Below, one piece after another: positions 27,716-36,776 of a DNA stretch of 64,000 nt. The notes under the pieces are model-generated. The model had not been told where the DNA came from, made no database searches, and saw only the letters and a program-made list of their open reading frames with translations. This stretch comes from Salicibibacter cibi (GTDB lineage: Bacteria; Bacillota; Bacilli; Bacillales; Marinococcaceae). The number at the start of each line of letters is the position of its first letter. Position 1 is the first letter of the stretch. A program made the position numbers and the translations under genes. The stretch is from assembly GCF_016495865.1 (NCBI RefSeq), contig NZ_CP054706.1, forward strand, positions 2,666,001-2,730,000, in the 5' to 3' direction.

Positions 27716-28927
27716 CTATAATACGGGAAAGGACCCACTCAGGGCAACGGAATCGTTCGTAGGACGAGTCAGCGATGCATAACGTTGATCCATCGCAAAT
27801 CCTTCGTCGGCCGATTGAGGCAAACGTGGCGTCTGCACGAGCGTAAAAGTATCATCCGCGTGGCACATCAACACCCGAAGCCGCGTTAAAAACCGAAAAT
27901 ACGCAGTGATTAATAGCTGCACGCGCGCAATAGGGATTCGTAGGTAGCTTGAAAGCAATTGCTTTTCTCTTTCCAGACTTTGTGACGAAACAAAGGTTTG
28001 CCGTTTAAAATGGGAAAGGATTTGTAAAAAAAGCCAAGATTGCCAAAGGACTGGTGATTCACTTACCCACGTTTGCCAGGGCAGAAACCAACCTGCTTCT
28101 GCGGGATGTAAATGAAGGGGAATTTTTTCGCGAAGCAACTGAGTCTGGACAAAGGTTGAAAACGGGGTCGAAGGCGGCCGTTTCCCGTAGCGAGCCTCTT
28201 TTTTATAGGTGAGAAGCGCACTTCGTTGAACATTATCCGGAACGACGACGGACGTGCGCACACGTTCCAGTGTTGATTGCGGCAATCGATGGGCAATAAA
28301 ACGGGCATGAGCTTTTTTCGGGGACAGGTAAGCGTTGATGTGTGCGGTCCAGAGGATCGATGGTGGTTGGAAATAAAAGAGAGAGGGCATTCTTGGCAAA
28401 TCGATATCCGGAGCTTCTGGAGCATCACCGAAATAAGCAGCTTCCCACTGCCATTCCTTTAGATAGACTACGTTTTCTTTTCTCCGCAAATGATCGAATG
28501 GCATCACCCAGATGACTTGAACGCCAATGGATTGATACAATGTTGTGCGTCTCCGTATGAGTTCGCGGTCAACGGTAGAGCATTGGTATTCAAGGGCAAT
28601 CGTTTCGTTTTTGTTTTTGACAAGGAGGTCGGCACGTTGATTGCTTTCGGGCAAAAAGGCCTCCAGACGAACGTCAGCCCCTTGGGCTTTCAACCATTGA
28701 AAAAGCAAAGCCTTCCCTTCAAGATGGCGTTCGGATTCAGGATTGGACGATGGGCAGACGGTGTTGGGATGGTGGGCAAAGTGAGTCCTTCGTTTCTTCC
28801 CTTTTTTCAACTGCAGGCATTCCTTGCAAATCGGGCAATACCATTCGGTGTTGGACTCAATATGCGCGCGATCAGCATCGCTTAATAGCGAAACTGTCCG
28901 CCCGGAAGAAGAGGTGGCGGTGAACAA
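27716..28927 (-). CDS. coiA: Competence protein CoiA-like
   Basis: 403 residues. N-terminal zinc-ribbon-like CPICKECLQLKKGKKRRTHFAHH, then a nuclease-like core (ERHLEGKALLFQWL, ADLLVKN, IALEYQCSTVDRELIRRRTTLYQ) as in CoiA, which is needed for recombination of incoming DNA during transformation. C-terminal half variable. Located between mecA and pepF as in B. subtilis. The start codon has no strong ribosome binding site in the bases I checked. Presence of coiA and mecA suggests retained competence regulation. Confidence 0.88.
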   Translation of the reverse strand: MFTATSSSGRTVSLLSDADRAHIESNTEWYCPICKECLQLKKGKKRRTHFAHHPNTVCPSSNPESERHLEGKALLFQWLKAQGADVRLEAFLPESNQRADLLVKNKNETIALEYQCSTVDRELIRRRTTLYQSIGVQVIWVMPFDHLRRKENVVYLKEWQWEAAYFGDAPEAPDIDLPRMPSLFYFQPPSILWTAHINAYLSPKKAHARFIAHRLPQSTLERVRTSVVVPDNVQRSALLTYKKEARYGKRPPSTPFSTFVQTQLLREKIPLHLHPAEAGWFLPWQTWVSESPVLWQSWLFLQILSHFKRQTFVSSQSLEREKQLLSSYLRIPIARVQLLITAYFRFLTRLRVLMCHADDTFTLVQTPRLPQSADEGFAMDQRYASLTRPTNDSVALSGSFPVL

Positions 28928-29030
28928 TAGGGATCATCCTTTCGTGGGGAGTTGTAGCGAGGGATTTCGTGCTTCTTTCTATATTCACCGCACGTCCTTG
29001 ATTTTCCTTCTCTTTAATAAAAATTAATGA

Positions 29031-29104
29031 GAAAACTTGGCTTTTCGCCAAATTTTTATGGCGAAAGTCTTCGCCCAACTTATGCAGATAAGAAAGTTGA
29101 TTTA
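29031..29104. repeat. 74 bp triple-hairpin repeat, copy B
   Basis: Same sequence and hairpins as 25449-25522; here uninterrupted and followed by TACC instead of a MITE. Lies between coiA and mecA, which are both on the minus strand. Confidence 0.85.
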
Positions 29105-29120
29105 TACCTTCTTATCCACT

Positions 29121-29157
29121 AAAAAAACGCTGCCCCCAAAATTGGGATCAGCGCGTT
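29121..29157 (-). terminator. Terminator of mecA
   Basis: Minus strand: long stem (AACGCGCTG … CAGCGTT) with an inner CCAATTTTGG dyad, followed by seven T. Confidence 0.85.
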
Positions 29158-29164
29158 GCAGTAT

Positions 29165-29824
29165 TTATGTGAAGTAGGAGTTCAATACTTCCAACCCGTT
29201 TTCCGACACAACCGTCTTGCCGTATTCGCGAATGCGATGGATGGATACATCCGATTCATTGCCGTATTCCAATACTCTGCTCAAGATGTTATCTTGTTCT
29301 TCTTCATCATAATAATCATCAAAAACGATATGAAGGTAATAAACATTTTCCATCGCGTAAATTTCATTTTGAACATAGTCCAATTGCACGGCTTTGCTTA
29401 AGGAGAGCAGATCTTCCAAATCTCCGAATGCAATGACGATGCTGAGCGGATCTTCGGCGTTTGCGTCTCTGCCCTTATGCTTCGAACGCAACTGCTCGTC
29501 GAGCATGTCAACAATGTTGTCGTCTACATCATTATCGTCTTTATCTTTGCCTACCGGGATTTCAAGTTTCACATTTCCGTCACTCATATGGCCACGGGTG
29601 ACAACGATCTCCAGTCCATTATTAAATGCCTGGACTTGAATCCACAATGGTCCTTCTATTTCAAAGTCCTCATGATCATACGCTTCGTTTATCATTTCAA
29701 AGAAGAACTCTTCTCCCCGCTCGCGGTTATACCAGATTTCATCGCTATCAAAGCCTCTGTCCTCAATATCCGCATACGTCACATAAAACTTAATGGTCGT
29801 ATCATTGATTCTTTCGATTTCCAC
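29165..29824 (-). CDS. mecA: Adaptor protein MecA
   Basis: 219 residues, the standard MecA length. N-terminal substrate-binding part MEIERINDTTIKFYVTYADIEDRGF and C-terminal ClpC-binding domain (YLHIVFDDYYDEEEQDNILSRVLEYG), joined by an acidic linker (residues ~85-120). Targets ComK and other proteins to ClpCP and activates ClpC. Lies upstream of coiA and downstream of spx on the same strand, as in Bacillus, with its own terminator. Confidence 0.95.
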   Translation of the reverse strand: MEIERINDTTIKFYVTYADIEDRGFDSDEIWYNRERGEEFFFEMINEAYDHEDFEIEGPLWIQVQAFNNGLEIVVTRGHMSDGNVKLEIPVGKDKDDNDVDDNIVDMLDEQLRSKHKGRDANAEDPLSIVIAFGDLEDLLSLSKAVQLDYVQNEIYAMENVYYLHIVFDDYYDEEEQDNILSRVLEYGNESDVSIHRIREYGKTVVSENGLEVLNSYFT

Positions 29825-30078
29825 GATTTCTCCCTCCTCGGGTCAAAGTGGACCAGTAACTCATTCTTTAACCAAGCGTCCTTTCAGGGTTTGCGTCCAT
29901 TCACTGTAGTATTCTAAATGATGTTAACGTAAGTGTACCATTTTATATGGGTGGAATGCCATCCTTTCGTATCCTCAGCTTGTCATTTTTCTCGTCCTTG
30001 ACCGTACAAAGGGTTCTGGCAACGTATCTTTGTTTACTGTATAAAATTTCAGGTGTGCTTATGCACATTCTTTCCTGT

Positions 30079-30113
30079 TAAAAAAAACTTCTATCTGCAA
30101 TCGATAGAAGTTT
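30079..30113 (-). terminator. Terminator of spx
   Basis: Minus-strand stem ACTTCTATC/GATAGAAGT, seven-base loop, followed by a run of eight T. Confidence 0.9.
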
Positions 30114-30126
30114 GGTTGTCGGTCCA

Positions 30127-30522
30127 TTAATTCACGAGTTTTTGCGCTTCTTGCAAAAAGTATGTCCGTATTTTCCGAGGCAAGAATCGGCGAATTTCAG
30201 CTTCATTATAGCCAACTTGAAGCCGTTTATCATCATAAATGATCGGCCTTCTCAATAAGCCGGGATGTTCACTAATAAGCTCGAACAGCCGATGCAGGGA
30301 CAATGTATCTACATCAATGTCCAATTCCTGAAAAATTTTCGAGCGTTTGGAGACAATTTCATCTGTTCCGTCCTCCGTCATGCGGATGACATCTTTAACC
30401 TCTTCCACGGAAAGCGGTTCTGCGAACACATTCCTTTCCTGAAAAGGGATATCATGTTCTTCCAACCACCCTTTTGCTTTTCGACAAGAAGTACAACTCG
30501 GTGAAGTCAGTAACGTCACCAT
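30127..30522 (-). CDS. spx: Transcriptional regulator Spx
   Basis: 131 residues, exactly the Spx length, from the ATG at 30522 (GGAG eight bases upstream; a longer frame to 30540 adds six unrelated residues). Redox switch C10-T-S-C13 in [40 protein letters not shown] is the RNA-polymerase alpha-CTD contact region. Activates thiol-stress genes by binding polymerase. Its degradation adaptor SpxH is encoded at 24144. Confidence 0.96.
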   Translation of the reverse strand: MVTLLTSPSCTSCRKAKGWLEEHDIPFQERNVFAEPLSVEEVKDVIRMTEDGTDEIVSKRSKIFQELDIDVDTLSLHRLFELISEHPGLLRRPIIYDDKRLQVGYNEAEIRRFLPRKIRTYFLQEAQKLVN

Positions 30523-30791
30523 CTGACCCTCTCCTTTCAACCCAATTGACGTTCAGCTGCCCCAAAAAATTGGCATTTATGAGATCTATCATAAAAGAGG
30601 TCAACTACAATATTGAGAACAATGTTGAATTCTCTTCAATTTATCCTAAAAACACAAGTTGCATGTATATCACTCACATTAATAATTATACAATAATGGT
30701 TCTAATCTAGCAAGAGCCCATTTGAAATTGCCCAAGATTGTTCGAATCGGCATTACTTCCCAAATACCCGGGACGTTTTCCGTTTAAACGT

Positions 30792-32027
30792 TTATTGTTT
30801 AAACCAAGATGATTTCTCATTTGTATCGGTGATCGGTTTATTTTCACCACGGCTTGGATTGTGTTTCACTCCTTGTGTATAAGTATTTCCGGCGTTCCAT
30901 AGCAAATATTCATGAATGTCGTTTTCATATAAGGCTTGGATTTGCGCTTCCACTTCTTCTTTTCCGTAAGGAATATAATTCCCCGACCCGAGCCATGAGG
31001 CGGTAAAGTCTTGAATCCAAGGCCTGCTAAGCGGAGGATCATCAAGCCTTGCCAACAACGGATTTTCCACTTTTGTGTAGGCATCGATTAATTCGTACGG
31101 CGCTGCGTCAGGGGTGTCAATGCCGAAATGGGGGGTCCAATGGCTGGGGTAAATCATCGAAGATAAGACATCGGCATTTTCTGCGATTCTGGAAACGTTT
31201 TGACCGATGCCCGGTGCTTCTTCAATCATAGTTGCATACCCAAAAATATCCACAGAGATATTCACACCATAATCGGATAACGCTTCCCCTGCATAAGCGA
31301 CAAAATCCGACACTGCATCTACTCGCCCTTGCACACGTTCTTTCTTTTCATCATAAGATCCAAAACTGTATTCCAATTCTTCATCTCGTGTTTCAAAACC
31401 TTCCGGAAACCGCACATAATCAAATTGTATGTCTTGGAAACCCAAATCTGCCGCCCTTTTGGCAACCTCCACATTATAGTCCCATACTTCTTTTTCAAAC
31501 GGGTTAACAAACGATTCCCCTTTATTGTTCGACCAGACAGAACCGTCACTGATAAAAGATAAATCAGGCCGTTCATGCGCAAGAAGCGTATCCTTAAATA
31601 CGACAATACGGGCGATCGGGTAAATGTTGCGTTCATGCAGTGCCTCCATTAACGCAGGAAGATCTTCAATCAAAGAGGTCTCATTGCCGAAATGCCCATC
31701 TTCCGATTGATAAGTGAGATAACCACGGTCATCTTTTATATCAATCACCATTGCATTTAAATCCGTTTGTTCAACGAAATCGAGCAACTCTTCCATGCGA
31801 TCTCCGCCTGCCGAATGCCCGCTTACGTAAATCCCTCTGACGGCGTCCGGATATGCAAAAGCATCATCAGCATCACCAGCAAATCGCGTGATTTGTTCCG
31901 GAAGTTCTTTTTTCGGCTCCCCCGGCGCTTTCAACGCGTTATTTTCTGCCGCTCCCATCTCGTAATTGCCGACGCTAAGCAGAGCCACCATTAGCGTCGA
32001 TGCCAAGGCGATTTTCCATTTTCCCAT
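30792..32027 (-). CDS. Exported putative glycoside hydrolase (DUF4015/GH13-like TIM barrel)
   Basis: 411 residues. N-terminal signal peptide (KWKIALASTLMVALLSVG) then the DUF4015 domain: GIYVSGHSAGG, AMVIDIKDDRGYLTY, PIARIVVFKD, NPFEKEVWDYNVEVAKRAADLGFQDIQFDYVRFP and ISVDIFGYATM. The Asp/Glu residues in DIQFDYVRFPE and SVDIFGY are in the places of catalytic acids in related barrels. Expected outside the membrane; substrate unknown, cell-wall or exopolysaccharide are possibilities. Single gene, GGAGG upstream of the ATG. Confidence 0.85.
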   Translation of the reverse strand: MGKWKIALASTLMVALLSVGNYEMGAAENNALKAPGEPKKELPEQITRFAGDADDAFAYPDAVRGIYVSGHSAGGDRMEELLDFVEQTDLNAMVIDIKDDRGYLTYQSEDGHFGNETSLIEDLPALMEALHERNIYPIARIVVFKDTLLAHERPDLSFISDGSVWSNNKGESFVNPFEKEVWDYNVEVAKRAADLGFQDIQFDYVRFPEGFETRDEELEYSFGSYDEKKERVQGRVDAVSDFVAYAGEALSDYGVNISVDIFGYATMIEEAPGIGQNVSRIAENADVLSSMIYPSHWTPHFGIDTPDAAPYELIDAYTKVENPLLARLDDPPLSRPWIQDFTASWLGSGNYIPYGKEEVEAQIQALYENDIHEYLLWNAGNTYTQGVKHNPSRGENKPITDTNEKSSWFKQ

Positions 32028-32203
32028 GCTACGACCCTCCTTTTTTCAGGATTAACGTTCTTGCCACAGATTATGTGAACCTCTCCACCTAAATCAAAGA
32101 TTATGAAGGGGACTTCTCGGCAAAACGGGTAAACGAGGATAGAACAATTGATTTAATGTAAAACTACACCTATCCCATTCGGAAAAAGGTAAAGGGTGAT
32201 CCC

Positions 32204-33172
32204 ATGATCTATCTTATCTTTCTCGTCGCAGTAATCGTAACTGTCGTTTCCGCGACGAAGCTGTCTGCATATGCCGATGCCATCAGTCGTCTGTCTGGGC
32301 TCGGCACTCTTCTTATTGGCACGTTTCTGTTGGCGGTGGCTACTGCTTTGCCGGAAGTAACAACCACTGTGACCGCAATTTATTTGAATAATCCCGATTT
32401 GGCTGTCGGCAATATTTTCGGCAGCAATCATTTCAACTTATTGATATTGGCTGTATTCGATCTCCTTTTCCGAAAACGGAAACTGCTGTCCAATATTCAC
32501 CGGCAACAACGGTACACGGCGTTGTTCGGGGTATTCATGACGCTTATCACTGCCATCGCCATCTTCACGACCATCGAAATCCCTTTTCTCGGCGTTGGCG
32601 CAGAAGCGCTTCTCATTGTTGCCCTTTATTTATTAAGTTTATGGATCATTCAACGCACGACCGGCGATGAAAGGGAAGGTACGTTTGATGAGTCACAAAA
32701 AGAAGAAAAATATACGCTTAAACACGCGATTATCGGGTTTATCATTACGGCAATTGTGATTTTCATTGCCGGGACCGCCCTCACTTTTTCCGGGGATGAG
32801 ATCGCTGTTATCACAGGACTTGGTTCCAGTTTTGTCGGCAGTTTCTTGATTGCGGCTTCAACGTCCCTTCCGGAAGTGGTGACGGTATGGACAGCACTTA
32901 AATTGAGCAATGAAAACTTGGCGGCAGCGTCTATTTTTGGGAGCAACTTGTTTAACATGGTTATTTTGGTTATATGCGACTTGCTCTACGCAGGTTCCCT
33001 TTTGCAAGCCACATCGATGAGCCATGCGGTCACCGTTCTTTTATTGCTTATGAACAGCGCCCTTGTCTCCTACGCCGTATTTTCCAACGGGCATCGTCGC
33101 TTTTACACATGGCCTTCGCTGCTTATGGTATTGTTTTATGTACTTTCGATGCTTTGGCTGTATTTTTTTTAG
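32204..33172 (+). CDS. CaCA-family cation antiporter (Na+/Ca2+ or K+ exchanger)
   Basis: 322 residues, about ten membrane segments. The two inverted alpha-repeats are plain: GTFLLAVATALPEVTTT … NPDLAVGNIFGSNHFN and GSFLIAASTSLPEVVTV … NENLAAASIFGSNLFN, whose GNIFGSN-type motifs bind the ions. A charged loop (residues ~155-175) separates the halves. Probably exchanges Ca2+ or another cation for Na+ or H+, useful in a saline habitat. Stands alone, divergent from the glycosidase gene. Confidence 0.92.
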   Translation: MIYLIFLVAVIVTVVSATKLSAYADAISRLSGLGTLLIGTFLLAVATALPEVTTTVTAIYLNNPDLAVGNIFGSNHFNLLILAVFDLLFRKRKLLSNIHRQQRYTALFGVFMTLITAIAIFTTIEIPFLGVGAEALLIVALYLLSLWIIQRTTGDEREGTFDESQKEEKYTLKHAIIGFIITAIVIFIAGTALTFSGDEIAVITGLGSSFVGSFLIAASTSLPEVVTVWTALKLSNENLAAASIFGSNLFNMVILVICDLLYAGSLLQATSMSHAVTVLLLLMNSALVSYAVFSNGHRRFYTWPSLLMVLFYVLSMLWLYFF

Positions 33173-33256
33173 ACAAGAAACGCCCTGTCGAAGGACGCTT
33201 TAATTGAATAAAAGTTGTACCATATGAACGGGCCAGATTGTGGGGGAACTAAGTTA

Positions 33257-33532
33257 GGGTTTGCTGAACATATTAGTTGGAACCGGGATGCCGCTTCCAT
33301 GGCTTCGCTTTCCGCGGACGAACGGACAAGCCTCCTCGCGCAAAACCGGCGCTGCGGGGGCTTGACGCGTCCGTTTTTCCGCTGGAGTCTCGCCATTGCA
33401 GCACCGTCCCTCCGTGTGTTGCCAGACGTGCAAGGGTTTTCTGCTTTTAGGATAGATTTCCTTGCATCCAGTTTTGACAACATCAACGGAAAATGCTTAT
33501 GTGCCAATCTTTTTCCGTTATTCAGCAGTCCC
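33257..33532 (+). mobile_element. MITE-like element, copy 3
   Basis: 276 bp with ends GGGTTTGCTGAA and TTCAGCAGTCCC. Flanks AAGTTA and TAAGTA do not form a clean duplication, unlike the other copies. Sits between the antiporter and the MerR gene. The left part is slightly shorter than in copies 2, 4 and 5. Confidence 0.8.
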
Positions 33533-33564
33533 TAAGTATGGGTTTGAACAGAAAAACATATCAG

Positions 33565-34284
33565 TTAATAGCAACTGTTTTCTCCCAACAGTCCAGTCAT
33601 TTCACACAAACCATAAAGCTCATGCATGCCATGAAGTTGACTACGGTTTCGATGGTTAATGCTTTCGAGTGCTTCTTGGGTTACTCTTGTCGCCTGTTGA
33701 ACTGGTCTATGCTCCAATGACTTGATCATTTCTTTTATGCTATCAAGAGAATAAACCGTATTTCGAACGGCACGAATAAGGAAAATTTGACGAAGGTGCC
33801 TCCGTGTGTATATTCGATATCCATTCTCTGAATGACGATATGGTGTAATCAGGTTTTCCTTCTCCCAGTGACGAATGGCCGATGTTGTCACTCCAGTCAA
33901 ATGAGCTACCTCCCCAATCCTCATTTCATCTTTAACTTTCATATTGTCAATGTTCTCTAGATTTGGATGATGCAACATCTTTAGCGTATGTTCAGCAGCT
34001 ACTTTCTCCTGATGTAATCTCGCTTGCTCTTCATTAACAACCCAAAACGCTGCATCTACATCCTTCTGCTGGATATAAAGAAGGATTTTTGATACGGCAC
34101 GCATGTTAACGGCTGGAAACATGGCACGGATACAGCGAAAGTAGGCAAAATGGACTTCTGTATACAACCGGTATCCATTTTTGGTCCGTTCTGGCGCTGG
34201 AACGATGCCCCAGGATTCGTAATGACGAAGAGCACTTGTACTCACATTGAGGTGTTTAGCGATCTCTTTCGGTTTATAGTACAT
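33565..34284 (-). CDS. MerR-type regulator with two DNA-binding heads
   Basis: 239 residues with two MerR winged-helix units: residues 4-70 (PKEIAKHLNVSTSALRHYESWGIV … GYRLYTEVHFAYFRCI) and about 119-188 (RIGEVAHLTGVTTSAIRHWEKENLI … GYRIYTRRHLRQIFLI). Between them is a short helical linker, and after the second only ~50 residues, ending in LYGLCEMTGLLGENSCY with two Cys. Ordinary MerR proteins have one head and a dimerisation helix, so this one may bind as a monomeric pseudo-dimer. Divergent from the VOC/ABC genes, which it may control. Confidence 0.85.
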   Translation of the reverse strand: MYYKPKEIAKHLNVSTSALRHYESWGIVPAPERTKNGYRLYTEVHFAYFRCIRAMFPAVNMRAVSKILLYIQQKDVDAAFWVVNEEQARLHQEKVAAEHTLKMLHHPNLENIDNMKVKDEMRIGEVAHLTGVTTSAIRHWEKENLITPYRHSENGYRIYTRRHLRQIFLIRAVRNTVYSLDSIKEMIKSLEHRPVQQATRVTQEALESINHRNRSQLHGMHELYGLCEMTGLLGENSCY

Positions 34285-34336
34285 ATATCACTCATCCTTC
34301 ATTCCAATAAAATTATACTAAAACATTAAAGTTACG

Positions 34337-34349
34337 TGACGGATCGTCA
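34337..34349. promoter_or_regulatory. Palindrome in the merR-VOC divergent region
   Basis: TGACG-GAT-CGTCA, a perfect five-base-arm dyad, 50 bases upstream of the double-headed MerR start and 115 before the VOC gene. On the minus strand TATAAT lies at about 34310-34315. Candidate operator only. Confidence 0.4.
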
Positions 34350-34463
34350 AATTAAAATGCGTGAATATCAACTTCATTATACAAAAAACTTGGCACTTGC
34401 ATAAATGTCATAAAATGAGGATGAAAGATCTTTTAATAAATCCAAGAAAGGGCGGAATGAAGA

Positions 34464-34802
34464 ATGAAAATAAATCACCTTAATCTAACGGTGACAGATG
34501 TCCCGGCTGCTCGAAAGTTTTTAGAAATCTACTTTGGTTTGACGGGAGGCACCGATCGTGGAAAAGGCTTTGATGTGGTGTTTGATGATGGTGGTTTCGT
34601 ACTCACGTTAATGAGGGGGCGTGAGGTACACTATCCAAAAACGTTCCACATCGGATTCTCCCAGGAAAATGAAGAGCAGGTAGATAAGATCAATCAGCAA
34701 CTCAAAGAAGATGGTTTTGATGTAAATCCACCAGTACATTCCCATGGCTATACCTTTTATGTCGAGGCACCTGGAGGATTTACTGTCGAAGTGCTCTGCT
34801 AA
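34464..34802 (+). CDS. VOC-family (glyoxalase/bleomycin resistance fold) protein
   Basis: 112 residues, one VOC domain: MKINHLNLTVTDVPAARKFLEIYFGL at the start, DDGGFVLTLMRG, HIGF and GYTFYVEAPGGFTVEVLC at the end with the metal-site His (HLNL, HIGF) and the final Glu. Such proteins isomerise, dioxygenate or simply sequester small molecules, often antibiotics. Upstream of an ABC exporter on the same strand with an 87-base gap, and divergent from the MerR gene, which suggests a drug or toxic-metabolite response. Substrate unknown. Confidence 0.85.
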   Translation: MKINHLNLTVTDVPAARKFLEIYFGLTGGTDRGKGFDVVFDDGGFVLTLMRGREVHYPKTFHIGFSQENEEQVDKINQQLKEDGFDVNPPVHSHGYTFYVEAPGGFTVEVLC

Positions 34803-34889
34803 CCAATATTAGTGAGCAAAACAACATCTATTATTTGCGGAATATCATTTGTGATTTTCGATAGGTAGAAATGTAGAAAGGATGAGCTT

Positions 34890-35837
34890 ATGACAACGAA
34901 AGGTCATTCGCAAAAAGAAGCACACGTCATTGAAGTCCATCAGCTAAAAATGCGCTATGGTCCGAAGGACGTATTAAAGGATGTCAATTTCTCCATAAAG
35001 CGCGGCGAGGTGCTGGCTCTCCTCGGACCGAACGGAGCGGGAAAGACGAGCACCATTGAAATTTTGGAAGGGTTCCGTATCCCTTCCGGAGGAGACGTCC
35101 AAGTATTGGGCGTAACTCCAAAAGAGGGCGATGAATCGTGGCGAGCGCAGCTCGGTATTGTCATGCAGTCCTGGCGGGATCACCCAAAATGGAGAGTACT
35201 TGAATTGTTAGAGCATTTAGGCCGATACTACGAGCCCTATGCGTCTGAAACTCGCATGAGACCAATGGATGCCGCTGATTTGATAGTGAAAGTCGGCCTT
35301 CAAGAGCAAGTGAATCAAAAGGTGAGTAGTTTATCCGGTGGTCAGCGTAGGCGGTTAGATGTGGCCATCGGCTTGATCGGCAATCCTGAGATATTGTTTC
35401 TTGACGAGCCGACGACGGGGTTCGATCCACAAGCCCGCCGGGATTTCCATGAAGTTATCCGGCGTTTGTCCGAAATAGAAGACACGACAATTTTATTAAC
35501 AACGCATGATTTGCATGAGGCGGAGAAACTATCCGATCGCATTTTGATACTGGCAGATGGCCGAATCGTTGCCAATGGTAGTGCAGAGCAATTAGCTGAG
35601 AAAGTGGCCGGAACATCAGAAGTGCGCTGGGTAGTGAACAATGAACGTTTCCAACAAGAGGTAATCGATGCTCCCCGATTCGTCCAGGAATTGTTTGTAA
35701 AACACGGCGATACCGTGACGGATCTGGAAGTGCGTAAGGCAAGTCTGGAAGATTCATATATCAAAATGGTTCAACATATAAAAACGACTGATCGCTTGGA
35801 AAATACATTGGCCAATTTTGAGGAGGGAACCGAATGA
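34890..35837 (+). CDS. ABC exporter ATP-binding protein (ABC-2 type)
   Basis: 315 residues. Walker A GPNGAGKTS, signature SLSGGQRRRLDVAIGL, Walker B ILFLDEPTTGFDP, switch His in LTTHDLHE. C-terminal extension of ~90 residues typical of drug exporters of the CcmA/DrrA class. AAAGGATG upstream of the ATG. Overlaps the permease gene by four bases, so the pair forms one transporter. Substrate not predictable; the context (VOC protein, MerR) favours a toxic compound. Confidence 0.9.
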   Translation: MTTKGHSQKEAHVIEVHQLKMRYGPKDVLKDVNFSIKRGEVLALLGPNGAGKTSTIEILEGFRIPSGGDVQVLGVTPKEGDESWRAQLGIVMQSWRDHPKWRVLELLEHLGRYYEPYASETRMRPMDAADLIVKVGLQEQVNQKVSSLSGGQRRRLDVAIGLIGNPEILFLDEPTTGFDPQARRDFHEVIRRLSEIEDTTILLTTHDLHEAEKLSDRILILADGRIVANGSAEQLAEKVAGTSEVRWVVNNERFQQEVIDAPRFVQELFVKHGDTVTDLEVRKASLEDSYIKMVQHIKTTDRLENTLANFEEGTE

Positions 35838-36688
35838 GCCCTGTAGTACATGCGGCCAAACTTGGTGTCGTGCGCGGTTGGATTGAATTTAAACAAATGC
35901 TCAAAAGTCCACAGGATTTTGGTTTCAATATCGTTATGACGGTGATATTTTTGATTGTGTTGTATTTCCAGCGTGATCGGATGATTGAAGGGACCGATAT
36001 GGCCTTAGCCATGTTTGTTCTGCCAAGTCTGCTTGGCATGTTGGTAGTATTCGGCGGCTTTATGGGTGCCGCTACTACATTAACGTTTGAACGGGAAGAT
36101 GGTACACTGCTACGGGCTAAGGCAACACCGAATGGCATGGTCAGTTATTTAATTAGCCGGATTATTAGTGTGACGACCTATTCCTTGCTAAGCGTAATTA
36201 TGCTGCTCGTACCCGGACTGTTCTTGATCCAGGGATTGGCGGATACTCCCTGGACCGGTTGGCTGATGTTGATCATTATATTTATCATTGGCATATTAGC
36301 CACCCTGCCATGGGGAGCGGTTATTGGATCGGTGGTGAAAAGCACGTCCTCTTCTTTTAACTTGACGATGTTACCCATTGGTGGATTGACGGCAATCTCG
36401 GGTATTTTTAATCCTATCACCAGTTTGCCAGACTGGCTGCAGATCATCGCTCAAATATTCCCCGTATATTGGCTCGGTCTCGGTATGCGGGCAGCATTAT
36501 TGCCGGAAGCCGCTGTGCTAGCTGAAATCGGGGAATCGTGGCGCTATCTTGAAATGTTCGGCGTGCTTGGGATTTGGGCGATTGCGGGTTTCTTGATTGT
36601 TCCACGATTATTACGACGAATGGCACGTAAAGAATCTGGATCAACGATGGAGAAACGTAAGCAAGAAATGATGTCCCGTGGGTATTAA
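35834..36688 (+). CDS. ABC-2 type exporter permease
   Basis: 284 residues, six membrane segments and a basic C-terminal tail (RRMARKESGSTMEKRKQEM). First segment follows an N-terminal amphipathic stretch (KLGVVRGWIEFKQMLKSPQDF); FEREDGTLLRAKATP is the conserved cytosolic loop of ABC-2 permeases. Coupled to the upstream ATPase by an ATGA overlap. Probably the last gene of the VOC-ATPase-permease unit. Confidence 0.9.
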   Translation: MSPVVHAAKLGVVRGWIEFKQMLKSPQDFGFNIVMTVIFLIVLYFQRDRMIEGTDMALAMFVLPSLLGMLVVFGGFMGAATTLTFEREDGTLLRAKATPNGMVSYLISRIISVTTYSLLSVIMLLVPGLFLIQGLADTPWTGWLMLIIIFIIGILATLPWGAVIGSVVKSTSSSFNLTMLPIGGLTAISGIFNPITSLPDWLQIIAQIFPVYWLGLGMRAALLPEAAVLAEIGESWRYLEMFGVLGIWAIAGFLIVPRLLRRMARKESGSTMEKRKQEMMSRGY

Positions 36689-36776
36689 ATGGCTTGCTAG
36701 GTTCAATCGATCAGAGTAGATCAGGTTGGAGAAAGAAATTGAGGCATTCCCTTTCTCTGTTCCACGAATGGGCGTT

